A DNA stretch of 15,713 nucleotides, from the NCBI GenBank assembly GCA_030039005.1, contig JASHQT010000194.1, positions 1 to 15,713 of the forward strand, read 5' to 3'. Origin of the DNA: Bryobacteraceae bacterium. GTDB lineage: Bacteria > Acidobacteriota > Terriglobia > Bryobacterales > Bryobacteraceae. How positions within the stretch are numbered: position 1 is the stretch's first letter; the number at the start of each line of letters is the position of its first letter. Made by a program: the position numbers and the translations under genes. Of this stretch, positions 6,623 through 13,560 are shown piece by piece. Below the pieces are notes generated by a model that did no database searches, was not told the origin of the DNA, and saw only the letters and a program-made list of their open reading frames with translations.

Positions 6623-7714
6623 ATGGCTCCGCTGCGGGGATCGTTCTGGGTGTTCGTGCTGTACGACGTGGCCGAGGAGATCCGCCTAGACACGCTGCGC
6701 GCGCTGCTGAGCGCCGAGAAAGCGCGGCCGCAACCGAGCTTCAAGCATCCGGCGCCGGAGTACGTGCGTTTCGAGCGCCCGCCGGTGATCGAGTATCCGG
6801 AGCCGATTACGATCGAGACCGGCGAGCAGTTCGAGGCGCGGATCAAATACTTCGATTACGGCGTGGCGAGCGTGGAACTGCGAACCGAATTCGAGGCGGA
6901 CTGGCCGCAACTGATCGGGCTATCGAACCGCTGGATTCTGGCGCCCGAAATGGAGCGGCGCACGGCGGAGCTGATCCAATCGAGGCTGGAGAGGGCGGCT
7001 CCGGCGTTGGTGCAGGCTTATCCGGCGCGGCTCAGCGAAGATTACTACATCATCCATCTGCGCGATGCGCTGGATGAGGGCGGCGAGCGTTTGACGGCGC
7101 CCGCGATGCTGGCCAAGCGCGGACGGGAGATCGCGCAAATTGTGCGCGGTGAGTCGCAACCGCTGGCGGAGGCTGAGCAGCGCGAGGTGTTGCAGTCCAG
7201 CTTGTCGTATTATCCGACCGATCTGCTGGTGACCGGATGGGTCGCGGCACTGGTGTACGACACCGAAGAGGCCGCCTCGCCGACCATCCAGTTGCTCGAA
7301 TACGCGAATACACAATTGCTCGAGTTCCGGCATTACGACGACGTGCTTACGCGCGTGCTGGAGAATGTATATAAGATGTTGGAGCATCGCGGCGGTGGGC
7401 TGTTCCGGCGCTGGCGCATGGCGGGTGAGGCCGAGCGGCTGAACACGCTGCGGCTGGACGTGCGCGAACTGACCGAGCGGACCGACAACGCCATCAAATT
7501 CCTGAGCGATATGTTTTACGCGCGTGCGTACCGGATAGCGGCGCAGCGCGTAGGCGTCACCGATTATCGCGACCTGGTGGAGGAGAAGCTGCGCGCGGCG
7601 GCGGAGCTATACGAGTTCATGATGAACGAGTTTCATCAGGCGCGGGCATTCGCGCTGGAGGCGATGGTGGTGGCGATTTTGGTGATCGAGCTGTTTTCGT
7701 TGTTCAGGCATTAA
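6623..7714 (+). CDS. RMD1/DUF155-like protein with C-terminal membrane anchor
   Basis: This 363-residue protein resembles the RMD1/YagE (DUF155) family. It has a central strand FDYGVASVELRT (about 77-88) like the family's 'FxYGvvVfw' core. A helical stretch LLEYANTQLLEFRHYDDVL (about 224-242) and the coiled-coil-like LNTLRLDVRELTERTDNAIKFL (273-294) follow. A hydrophobic C-terminal helix (about 345-360, MVVAILVIELFSLF) is typical of the family's anchor. Yeast RMD proteins act in mitochondria or meiotic division; bacterial roles are unclear, so no function is assigned. SYYPTDLLVTGWVAALVYD (195-213) is a further conserved-looking block. It lies 26 nt after the secreted gene and converges on clpP with 17 nt between stop codons. 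The ATG is unambiguous, but it lacks an SD and has a -10-like box 6 nt before it. Confidence 0.65.
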   Translation: MAPLRGSFWVFVLYDVAEEIRLDTLRALLSAEKARPQPSFKHPAPEYVRFERPPVIEYPEPITIETGEQFEARIKYFDYGVASVELRTEFEADWPQLIGLSNRWILAPEMERRTAELIQSRLERAAPALVQAYPARLSEDYYIIHLRDALDEGGERLTAPAMLAKRGREIAQIVRGESQPLAEAEQREVLQSSLSYYPTDLLVTGWVAALVYDTEEAASPTIQLLEYANTQLLEFRHYDDVLTRVLENVYKMLEHRGGGLFRRWRMAGEAERLNTLRLDVRELTERTDNAIKFLSDMFYARAYRIAAQRVGVTDYRDLVEEKLRAAAELYEFMMNEFHQARAFALEAMVVAILVIELFSLFRH

Positions 7715-7731
7715 CTGCGGAGGGCGCTCGT

Positions 7732-8361
7732 TTAGTGACCTGAGCCGTTCAAGTTTCCGTTTCCGTTGTACGGGGCGGGAAGCGCACGGCGCGTGATGAC
7801 GCGATCAATCATTCCGTACTGCATCGCCTGCTGCGCGTCCATGATGTAATCGCGATCGACGTCGCGCTCGATCTTTTCGAGCGGCTGGCCGGTGGCATCC
7901 GACAGAATGCGATTCAGGATCTCGCGCGTGCGCAGGATCTCGCGCGCGTGAATATCGATATCCGCGGCTTGGCCGCCGAGACCCGAGGCGTGCGGCTGAT
8001 GGATCAGGATGCGGGAGTAGGGCAGTGCGTAGCGCTTGCCTTTGGCCCCCGCGGCGAGTAGGACCGCGGCCATGGACGCGGCTTGGCCGACGCAATAGGT
8101 GACGATGTCTGGTTCCACCAGATTCATGGTGTCGAGGATCGCGAGGCCGGCAGTGGTGACGCCGCCGGGGGAGTTGATGTAGAGAGAAATGTCCTTTTGC
8201 GGGTCTTCGGCGGCGAGGAAGAGAATTTGCGCGATCACCAAGTTGGCGACGTTGTCGTCAATCTGGGTGCCGATGAACACGATGTGCTCGCGCAGCAGGC
8301 GCGAGTAGATATCAAAGGCGCGCTCACCGCGCGAGGTTTGTTCCACCACCATGGGAACCAT
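7732..8361 (-). CDS. clpP: ClpP-family ATP-dependent protease proteolytic subunit
   Basis: The 209-residue protein is a full-length ClpP serine peptidase, the barrel subunit that degrades proteins fed by ClpX or ClpA/C. Catalytic residues are visible: Ser96 in GQAASMAA, His121 in ILIHQP and Asp171 in [17 protein letters not shown] (61-67) supplies the oxyanion/handle region. Methionine is followed by Ala rather than the commoner Gly in GQAASMG. The N-terminus matches mature ClpP closely ([22 protein letters not shown]), with little propeptide. The ATG at 8361 has a near-perfect TTAGGAGGT site that overlaps the stop codon of the SRPBCC gene, so it is probably translated from that transcript. 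No clpX or tig is adjacent, which suggests an extra ClpP copy rather than the main tig-clpP-clpX locus. Confidence 0.95.
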   Translation of the reverse strand: MVPMVVEQTSRGERAFDIYSRLLREHIVFIGTQIDDNVANLVIAQILFLAAEDPQKDISLYINSPGGVTTAGLAILDTMNLVEPDIVTYCVGQAASMAAVLLAAGAKGKRYALPYSRILIHQPHASGLGGQAADIDIHAREILRTREILNRILSDATGQPLEKIERDVDRDYIMDAQQAMQYGMIDRVITRRALPAPYNGNGNLNGSGH

Positions 8362-8370
8362 TGTGACCTC

Positions 8371-8742
8371 CTAAGCCATCACGAGAAGCTCTTCACGAGC
8401 AAACCCCGCGAAGCGCGCCGCGCACGCGGGCACAGCGGCTCGCTGCCAGCCTTGGTGCGTGATGTTGACGCGCGTACCGCCGGCGTCTTCGATAAAGCGT
8501 ACGTCCACCGTTTGTTCCTGGCCACCGGGTGTGAAGGAAGGCCAAGCGAATTTCACGCGATGGGGCGGGTCCCATTCGAGGATTGTGCCCAGGTGCAACT
8601 CACGGTCCTCGGCCGCCGGCCACCATTCGGCGAAGCGTTCGGTGAAGAGTTCGAAAGCCTGATCCGGAGAGCAATCAACGTGGACGGTTTGTTCGATGGG
8701 TTCGCGCGTTGGTTTTGGTTCTTGGCGTTTTGCTTCCTGCAT
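8371..8742 (-). CDS. SRPBCC/AHSA1-family ligand-binding protein
   Basis: A 123-residue protein with the START/SRPBCC helix-grip pattern. EQTVHVDCSPDQAFELFTERFAEWWP (about 18-43) is the first strand plus helix, with the WWP signature of the AHSA1/polyketide-cyclase group. Next come TILEWDPPHRVKFAW, VDVRFIEDAGGTRVNITHQGW and a closing helix. The fold binds hydrophobic ligands; the ligand is unknown. It is slightly shorter than usual AHSA1 proteins. The ATG at 8742 has AGGAG about 10 nt upstream and lies 68 nt inside the 3' end of the arsR gene in another frame. ArsR-SRPBCC pairs are a recurrent bacterial arrangement in which the regulator and the ligand-binding protein respond together. The stop codon overlaps the clpP ribosome binding site. 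Confidence 0.85.
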   Translation of the reverse strand: MQEAKRQEPKPTREPIEQTVHVDCSPDQAFELFTERFAEWWPAAEDRELHLGTILEWDPPHRVKFAWPSFTPGGQEQTVDVRFIEDAGGTRVNITHQGWQRAAVPACAARFAGFAREELLVMA

Positions 8743-9067
8743 GGTTGGCAGTCTCCTGCTGGGCGAATTCGGAAAATGATTTCAGGGCGTCGCGCCACAT
8801 CGATTCGATGTGGGCGCGCAGGTCAGCGAGGCTCTTGGGGTTCAGGCGGAAATAGTGACGGGTGCCGCGGCGTTCTTCTTCGACCAGACCCGCGGACTTC
8901 AGCACTTGCAGGTGCTGCGACACCGCGGGGCGGCTTACTGGGAGTTGGCCGGCCAATTCGCCGACGGTTGCTGGGCTTTTGCGGAGCAGGTGAACCAGGC
9001 TCTGGCGGGTGGCATCGGAGAGCGCGCCCAGCATCTGGCGTTGGTCAGCCATTCCGTGGTCAGCCAT
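8675..9067 (-). CDS. ArsR-family winged-helix transcriptional regulator
   Basis: A 130-residue protein whose residues 12-85 form an ArsR winged helix: LGALSDATRQSLVHLL, then TVGELAGQLPVSRPAVSQHLQVLKSAGLV (recognition helix) and the wing EERRGTRHYFRLN. No CxC metal-binding motif is present in the DNA-binding helix, so it is not a classic arsenic sensor; it fits the metal-independent group that sits next to SRPBCC genes. The C-terminal ~25 residues are Thr/Arg/Asn-rich and unconserved-looking; they overlap the start of the SRPBCC gene. The first five codons are nearly repeated (MADHG-MADQR), leaving two possible starts, 9067 and 9052. An inverted repeat immediately upstream suggests autoregulation. 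Confidence 0.9.
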   Translation of the reverse strand: MADHGMADQRQMLGALSDATRQSLVHLLRKSPATVGELAGQLPVSRPAVSQHLQVLKSAGLVEEERRGTRHYFRLNPKSLADLRAHIESMWRDALKSFSEFAQQETANHAGSKTPRTKTNARTHRTNRPR

Positions 9068-9069
9068 AC

Positions 9070-9095
9070 CTTACGGTAAGCCATTACTTACGGAA
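9070..9095. promoter_or_regulatory. Inverted repeat and half-site upstream of arsR, candidate operator
   Basis: CTTAC-G-GTAAG (9070-9080) is a perfect 5-bp inverted repeat 2 nt before the arsR start codon. A second CTTACGG copy begins at 9087 and overlaps the GNAT stop codon. ArsR proteins usually bind such dyads near their own start. Binding is inferred from position. Confidence 0.4.
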
Positions 9096-9555
9096 TGTCA
9101 AGGGAGGCGAGCCGGTAGGTACAGAAAACAGTATCGCGCTGCCAGCCAGCCTTTTCGTAAACCGCCTGCGCCGTGGCGTTGGTGAGTTCGGTGGTCAGTT
9201 CCAAGCGCACGGCGCCGATGCCGCGGCCATAGGCGGCGGCCCGATGAAGCAAGGCGGTTCCGGCGCCGTGGCGGCGGGCCTCAGGAGATACGAAGAGATC
9301 GTTGAGGATCAGGATGCGCGCCATCGAGGCCGAGGAAAAACTGGGGTAAAGCTGAGTGAATCCGATGGCAGTGTTGCCCGCAAAGGCGAGGAAGATGATC
9401 GATTGATTGTGGCTGAAGCGGTCGAGCAAAAACCGCCGCGCGCGCTCAAGATCGCTGGGCATGCGATAGAACACGCGATAGGCGTCGAAGAGCGGGACGA
9501 TAAGGTCGAGATCGTCGACGGTGGCGTGGCGGACGGTGAGCGGCTGGAGATTCAT
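9088..9555 (-). CDS. GNAT-family N-acetyltransferase
   Basis: A 155-residue GNAT protein that would transfer an acetyl group from acetyl-CoA to an amine; the substrate is not readable. The N-terminal strand-helix (VRHATVDDLDLIVPLFDAYR, about 8-27), the LNDLFVSPEARRHGAGTALL block (about 84-103) with the acetyl-CoA pyrophosphate loop RRHGAG, and the C-terminal motif NATAQAVYEKAGWQRD (about 126-141) follow the family order. The IGFTQLYPSFSS segment is common in the group acting on small amines. The ATG at 9555 has a weak ribosome binding site and lies 19 nt after the ADOP stop, so it may be read through from that gene. It precedes arsR by 20 nt. Confidence 0.88.
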   Translation of the reverse strand: MNLQPLTVRHATVDDLDLIVPLFDAYRVFYRMPSDLERARRFLLDRFSHNQSIIFLAFAGNTAIGFTQLYPSFSSASMARILILNDLFVSPEARRHGAGTALLHRAAAYGRGIGAVRLELTTELTNATAQAVYEKAGWQRDTVFCTYRLASLDIP

Positions 9556-9574
9556 TACCGATCATCTTACGGCG

Positions 9575-12271
9575 CTAGCGAAGCGCGGACATCGGGTCCA
9601 TGCGCGTGGCGCGGAGGGCTGGCAAGTAGCTGGCGAAGGAGGCGACTACAAGGAACAGTCCGGCGACCAGCACGAATGTCGCCGGGTCGGTGGCGGTGAC
9701 GCCGAACAATAATCCCTTCATCACGCGCGTCAACGCGAGGGCGGCCGCGATTCCGATGACGACGCCGGCTAGGGTCAGACCGAGGCCCTGGCCCACGATG
9801 AGGCGCAAAATATCGCCTTGTTGCGCGCCCAGAGCCCGCCGTATTCCGACCTCGCGCGTCCTCTGCGCCACCGAATACGAAATGACGCCCCAAAGTCCTA
9901 CGATTGCCAGCAGCACCGCGACTCCCGCGAAGGCTCCGAGCAGCAGGAACGCCAAGCGCTGCTCGCCGACGGAACCGCTGAGCACGGCGTCCATCGTTTG
10001 GACGGCCGAGACGGGCTGATCGGGGTCGATAGCGAGCACCTGGGCACGAAGCGCGCCGGCGAAATGCTCGGGAGCGGCGCCGGTGCGAACGATGAGGGCG
10101 GCTCTTTGCGGGGGGAAAATGTGGATGGGAAAGAAGAACTCCGGATTGGTGTGGGCTGCTAGACCGCTTTCGCGGACATCGGCGACAATACCGACAACTT
10201 CCAGGCCCGGCGAAGATTGATCGGCGCCGAGCCGAATATGCTGGGCCACAGGATCGAGGCCGCCGGGATAGGACGGCCAAAAGCGGCGGGCCAGGCTCTC
10301 GTTGATGATCAGGACGGGCGGCGCGGTTGGCGCTTCATCGCGTTCGGTGAATAGCCGCCCGCGGCGCACGGGGATTTTCAGGGTTTCAAAATAGCTGGGG
10401 CTCACGCTCTGATACTGGCTCTGTACGCGCCGCTCGAGCGGCAGCGGCGCTTCGGCGGCGGGCTGGAGGGGAGCCGCCCATTTCGCGCCCGTGGGCACGG
10501 TCAGGGACACCGAGGCGCTGCGAACGCCTGATACCGAGCTGGCGCGACGGACGAGTTCGTCGTAAAACGTTGTGAGCTTCTGCGCGTTGCCATAGCGCGC
10601 GGGCGGCAGCGCAATTTGCATGGTTAACAAGTGGTCGGGCTGGAAGCCTGGGCCTTCGGAGTACAGGTGCAAGAGAGTGCGCAGGAGCAGGGTGGCGCCG
10701 ATCAGCAGCATGATCGAGAGAGCCACCTGGAACGTTACCAGGAAGCCGCGCGTGCTCCAGCCAGACGCAGCTTTCGCCGCCGTTCCCCGGCCTTCGCCAC
10801 CGGCATGCAGGATAGTGACCGCGTTGGATCGAGAAGCTTGGAGGGCGGGGAACAGTCCAAAGAGGATTCCGGTGCCAATGGATACAGCTGCAGCGAAGGC
10901 GAGCACGAGGCCGTCCACGCGAATCTCGGAGGCGCGCGGCAGTCCACCATAAGCATCCGCGGTTCGGTCGAAAGCGGCAATCGAGTGTAAATGCGCGATC
11001 GCACCGGCGCCCCACCAGGCGAGCAGCACTCCGGCCGCGGCCGCCACCAATGACAACAGAAGACTTTCGGACAGCAGTTGTCCGATCAAGCGGCTGCGCG
11101 CGGCGCCGAGAGCGGAACGGACCGTGAACTCGGCCGAACGCGCGTTGGCACGCGCCAGGAGCAGACCAGCGACATTGGCACAAGCGCCCAGTAGCACAAG
11201 CGTCACGGCGCCGAACAAGATCCACAGCATGGTGCGAACCCTCGCCACCAGGTGAGTGCTGAACAAAGCGCCGCGGATGATGACGTCCGCTTCGCGGGGG
11301 TGAGAGGCGTCGAATTGCCGCGTGAGCACGTCCAGTTCGGCTTGCGCCTGTTCGAGGGTCGCGCCGGGTGTTAAACGGCCAAGTCCGAGAAGAATCGGCG
11401 TGGTGGACCAACCCTGCGGCGGAATCGCGGAGAACTCGGCCGGGCGCGTCACCCAAACGTCCAGATCTGCCCCGGGAAACGCGAAGCCAATCGGGAGGAC
11501 GCCGATGATGGTGTGGGGAATCGAATTCAGCGCGACGGTCTTGCCGATCACCCGCGGATCGGAGTTGAAGCGGCTGCTCCAGAGCTCGGAGCTGATCATG
11601 GCGACGGGCGCTCCGCCGCGCCGATCCTCTTCTGGGAGAAAGCTGCGCCCTAAAGCCGGCGCGACACCGACGATGTCCAGGAAGTTGTGCGAGACGCGCG
11701 CCCCCCTTAGCACAATTGGCCCGGCGCTTCCCGAGAGCGTGATGTTCTCGAAGGCGATGAAATAGGCTGCCAGATCGGCGAACGACCGGGATGACGATCG
11801 GATGGCATCAAAGCGCTCCTGGGTGAAGCCCGCGTCTCTTACGTTGTCCCGCGGATGGTCTTCGGAAAGCCGCACCAGCCGGCTCGAATCGTGATAGGGA
11901 AGGGGGGTGAGCAGTACGGCGTGAATTACGGAGAACATGAGCGTGTTGCCGCCGATGCCAAGGGCCAGCGTGAGGAGAGCCGCGAGCGTGAAGGCGGGAC
12001 TTTTGCGGAGGATTCGCGCGGCGTAGGCGAGGTCGTGCAAGATGGTTTCGAACAAAGGGAACCTCCAGGCATCGTGCGCCTTTTCGTGGATCAGGGTGGC
12101 GTTGCCGAAGCGCAATGCGGCGGCCCGGCGGGCGTCCTCGAGTGACATGCCGCGCGCCAGGCAGTCCTGAACCTCCAGATGGAAGTGGGCGTCGAGTTCT
12201 TCGCGAAGATCGGATGCGAGCGCATCGCGGCCGGTGAACAGCGCGCGCAGTTTGGACCACCAGCGTTGCAT
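9575..12271 (-). CDS. ADOP-family ABC transporter permease (MacB/FtsX type, duplicated)
   Basis: An 898-residue inner-membrane protein with two MacB-type halves in one chain. Residues 1-85 are the ADOP N-terminal region (DLREELDAHFHLEVQDCLARG, LEDARRAAALRFGN). A first helix at about 94-118 is followed by a periplasmic MacB-type domain and three helices of an FtsX domain (about 345-480). A second helix (about 510-530) opens the second copy, which ends with an FtsX domain at about 775-890 containing RTREVGIRRALGA and a closing PALRATRMDPMSALR. The permease has no ATPase in the window, hence 'orphan'. Family members pair with PadR regulators, as here, and are thought to act in export or envelope stress; the substrate is unknown. 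The ATG at 12271 has GGAGG 7 nt upstream and lies 1 nt after the padR stop. Confidence 0.93.
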   Translation of the reverse strand: MQRWWSKLRALFTGRDALASDLREELDAHFHLEVQDCLARGMSLEDARRAAALRFGNATLIHEKAHDAWRFPLFETILHDLAYAARILRKSPAFTLAALLTLALGIGGNTLMFSVIHAVLLTPLPYHDSSRLVRLSEDHPRDNVRDAGFTQERFDAIRSSSRSFADLAAYFIAFENITLSGSAGPIVLRGARVSHNFLDIVGVAPALGRSFLPEEDRRGGAPVAMISSELWSSRFNSDPRVIGKTVALNSIPHTIIGVLPIGFAFPGADLDVWVTRPAEFSAIPPQGWSTTPILLGLGRLTPGATLEQAQAELDVLTRQFDASHPREADVIIRGALFSTHLVARVRTMLWILFGAVTLVLLGACANVAGLLLARANARSAEFTVRSALGAARSRLIGQLLSESLLLSLVAAAAGVLLAWWGAGAIAHLHSIAAFDRTADAYGGLPRASEIRVDGLVLAFAAAVSIGTGILFGLFPALQASRSNAVTILHAGGEGRGTAAKAASGWSTRGFLVTFQVALSIMLLIGATLLLRTLLHLYSEGPGFQPDHLLTMQIALPPARYGNAQKLTTFYDELVRRASSVSGVRSASVSLTVPTGAKWAAPLQPAAEAPLPLERRVQSQYQSVSPSYFETLKIPVRRGRLFTERDEAPTAPPVLIINESLARRFWPSYPGGLDPVAQHIRLGADQSSPGLEVVGIVADVRESGLAAHTNPEFFFPIHIFPPQRAALIVRTGAAPEHFAGALRAQVLAIDPDQPVSAVQTMDAVLSGSVGEQRLAFLLLGAFAGVAVLLAIVGLWGVISYSVAQRTREVGIRRALGAQQGDILRLIVGQGLGLTLAGVVIGIAAALALTRVMKGLLFGVTATDPATFVLVAGLFLVVASFASYLPALRATRMDPMSALR

Positions 12272-12272
12272 T

Positions 12273-12623
12273 TTAAGCCTCCGGTGCGAGCACCCGCGCC
12301 ATGGCTTCTACAAATCGCTGCCATTTGGACGTCGCGGCGACCAGTTGCTTGCGGCCGCGGGCAGTGAGGCGGTAATAGCGGGCGCGGCGCGCGTTGGGCG
12401 AGGTCTTCCATCCGGCAGTCACCCAGCCCCGTTGGAGCAGGCGCTGGAGTGCCGGATACAGCGAGCCGTTGTCGACCTGGAATTCGCGCTCTGAGTGCAG
12501 CTTCAGAAACTGTGAGATGCCGTAGGCGTGGTTGGGGCCGGCCTGGAGGCTGCGCAGGATCAGGACATCAAGGGTTCCTTGCAGGAATTCGAGCGGCTCA
12601 GATGGATTGCCTACGGTAGACAT
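12273..12623 (-). CDS. PadR-family transcriptional regulator (ADOP partner)
   Basis: From the ATG at 12623 the protein has 116 residues. The sequence LEFLQGTLDVLILRSLQAGPNHAYGISQFL forms the first two helices of a PadR winged helix, and FQVDNGSLYPALQRLLQRGWV is the recognition helix. The wing carries RRARYYRLTARGRKQL. PadR proteins usually repress their neighbours by binding a dyad at the promoter, so this one probably controls the ADOP gene 1 nt downstream. The frame is open further upstream (an ATG at 12641, a TTG at 12659). Those starts would place coding sequence over the promoter, and the usual PadR N-terminus begins near 12623. No Shine-Dalgarno sequence precedes it, so translation may begin on a nearly leaderless mRNA. 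Confidence 0.9.
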   Translation of the reverse strand: MSTVGNPSEPLEFLQGTLDVLILRSLQAGPNHAYGISQFLKLHSEREFQVDNGSLYPALQRLLQRGWVTAGWKTSPNARRARYYRLTARGRKQLVAATSKWQRFVEAMARVLAPEA

Positions 12624-12659
12624 ACTATCTATAGTGATCATATGCGCAGGCGTTGTCAA
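12607..12659. promoter_or_regulatory. Overlapping divergent promoters and PadR-type operator between padR and the FGE-like gene
   Basis: The two start codons are 18 bp apart. On the plus strand TTGCCT (12607-12612), a 17-nt spacer and TATAGT (12630-12635) form a promoter whose start would fall at the FGE-like ATG (12642). On the minus strand TTGACA (12659-12654) is a perfect -35; the -10 is either CACTAT at 12636-12631 (17-nt spacer) or TATAGA at 12633-12628 (20-nt spacer). ACTAT-CT-ATAGT (12624-12635) is a perfect inverted repeat over both -10 regions, so one bound dimer could block both. TGATCA (12635-12640) is a second palindrome. The link to PadR is inferred. Confidence 0.55.
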
Positions 12660-13328
12660 GCGTGGATTCTCGTGGCGGGAATGTGGGCTCGGCCGGTTGC
12701 CGGCGCGAATCCGCGGAAAATCAACCCGAAAGACGGCCTCGTGTACGTGTGGGTCGCGCCGGGGAAGTATGAGATGGGATGTTCAGCCGGCGACTTGGCG
12801 TGCTTCGCCTGGGAGGAGCGGCGTCACGCGGTAACGATCGCGAAAGGCTTCTGGATCGGGCAGACGGAGGTGACGCAGGAGGCTTATGAGCGTGTCACCG
12901 GCGTGAATCCGAGCCGCTACAAGGGCGCACGGCGGCCGGTGGATCAGGTGAATTGGTTCGATGCGCGGCACTATTGCCAGGCGGTAGGAATGCGATTGCC
13001 GAGCGAAGCCGAATGGGAGTACGCGGCGCGGGGAGGCGTAGGGGCGGCGCGGTATGGTCCGCTCGATGAGATCGCTTGGCACGACGGCAATAGCGGCGAC
13101 AGTACGCACGACGTCGGACAAAAGCGGCCCAACGCTTATGGGCTCTACGACACGTTGGGCAACGTTTGGGAGTGGGTAAAAGATTCCTACGAGGTAGAAC
13201 CGAGCAAGAGGATTTTGCGCGGCGACTCGTTCTACAACCTTCCCGAGCACGTGCGCGTGTCGGACCGGCTGTGGGCGCTGCCGGAAACGGCGCATCGCGA
13301 TATGGGCGTGCGTTGCGCGGGGGATTAG
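12642..13328 (+). CDS. Secreted FGE-sulfatase/SUMF1-domain protein lacking the catalytic cysteines
   Basis: From the ATG at 12642 the protein has 228 residues with an Arg-rich signal peptide (MRRRCQAWILVAGMWARPVAGA). The domain follows the formylglycine-generating-enzyme fold: VYVWVAPGKYEMGC (34-47), FWIGQTEVTQEAYERV (70-85), PVDQVNWFDARHYCQAVGMRLPSEAEWEYAARGG (99-132), and GLYDTLGNVWEWVKD (167-181) with ILRGDSF (191-197), GVRC at the end. True FGE has a copper-binding CRSSCR-type cysteine pair near 198-209; here the text is YNLPEHVRVSDR, without cysteines. It is therefore unlikely to make formylglycine and more likely a binding or structural relative. Longer upstream starts are possible but would run through the padR gene. 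It diverges from padR. Confidence 0.85.
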   Translation: MRRRCQAWILVAGMWARPVAGANPRKINPKDGLVYVWVAPGKYEMGCSAGDLACFAWEERRHAVTIAKGFWIGQTEVTQEAYERVTGVNPSRYKGARRPVDQVNWFDARHYCQAVGMRLPSEAEWEYAARGGVGAARYGPLDEIAWHDGNSGDSTHDVGQKRPNAYGLYDTLGNVWEWVKDSYEVEPSKRILRGDSFYNLPEHVRVSDRLWALPETAHRDMGVRCAGD

Positions 13329-13334
13329 CGGCGA

Positions 13335-13364
13335 ATGTGTATAATATGGAGTAGGTATACACAT
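13335..13364. promoter_or_regulatory. vapBC promoter with flanking inverted repeat (candidate VapBC operator)
   Basis: ATGTGTATA (13335-13343) and TATACACAT (13356-13364) are perfect 9-bp inverted arms with a 12-bp spacer. A perfect TATAAT -10 (13340-13345) overlaps the left arm, and the right arm ends 1 nt before the vapB start codon. The layout is that of an autoregulated toxin-antitoxin operator. No good -35 at 17 nt is visible, so strength or activator dependence is unclear. Confidence 0.6.
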
Positions 13365-13365
13365 C

Positions 13366-13560
13366 GTGCGGACCAATATCGTAATCGATGACAAATTGAT
13401 GCGGGACACGCTGCGTGCAACCGGGCTGAAGACGAAGCGGGAAGCCGTGGAGGCGGGCTTGCGCACTTTGCTGCGACTCGCCAAGGAGACCGAGGTTCAA
13501 CAGCTTCGCGGGAAGTTGCATTGGGAAGGGGATCTCGATGAAATGAGACGAGATCGTTGA
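13366..13560 (+). CDS. vapB: VapB antitoxin of a type II toxin-antitoxin system
   Basis: A 64-residue protein starting with GTG at 13366. MRTNIVIDDKLMRDTLRATGLKTKREAVEAGLRTL is the usual VapB-family N-terminus (strand plus helices, DNA-binding dimer). LRGKLHWEGDLDEMRRDR at the C-terminus is the family's toxin-binding tail, which wraps into the VapC active site. VapB would neutralise VapC and, with it, repress the shared promoter at the flanking inverted repeat. An SD-like GGAG/TAGG is only 10-14 nt before the GTG, part of it inside the palindrome spacer. The stop codon overlaps the VapC start by 4 nt (TTGA), so the pair is translationally coupled. Confidence 0.93.
   Translation: MRTNIVIDDKLMRDTLRATGLKTKREAVEAGLRTLLRLAKETEVQQLRGKLHWEGDLDEMRRDR

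Noticed and set aside
6599..6625. GCGCCGC...ACCTAC sequence shared with 14013-14028
   Set aside because: Too short and GC-rich to count as a repeat; possibly just part of similar upstream regions.
8083..9699. A 538-codon plus-strand open frame
   Set aside because: It runs antisense through clpP, SRPBCC, arsR and GNAT, all with recognisable motifs. Its length is a product of GC-rich codon bias.
10386..11456. A 356-codon minus-strand frame within the ADOP gene
   Set aside because: It is in another frame of a gene with full ADOP/FtsX motifs. The translation is Arg/Pro-rich with no fold signature.
12611..12619. CTAC-G-GTAG palindrome resembling the CTTAC-G-GTAAG at arsR
   Set aside because: It lies within padR codons, is only 4 bp per arm, and the likeness to the arsR dyad is probably chance.
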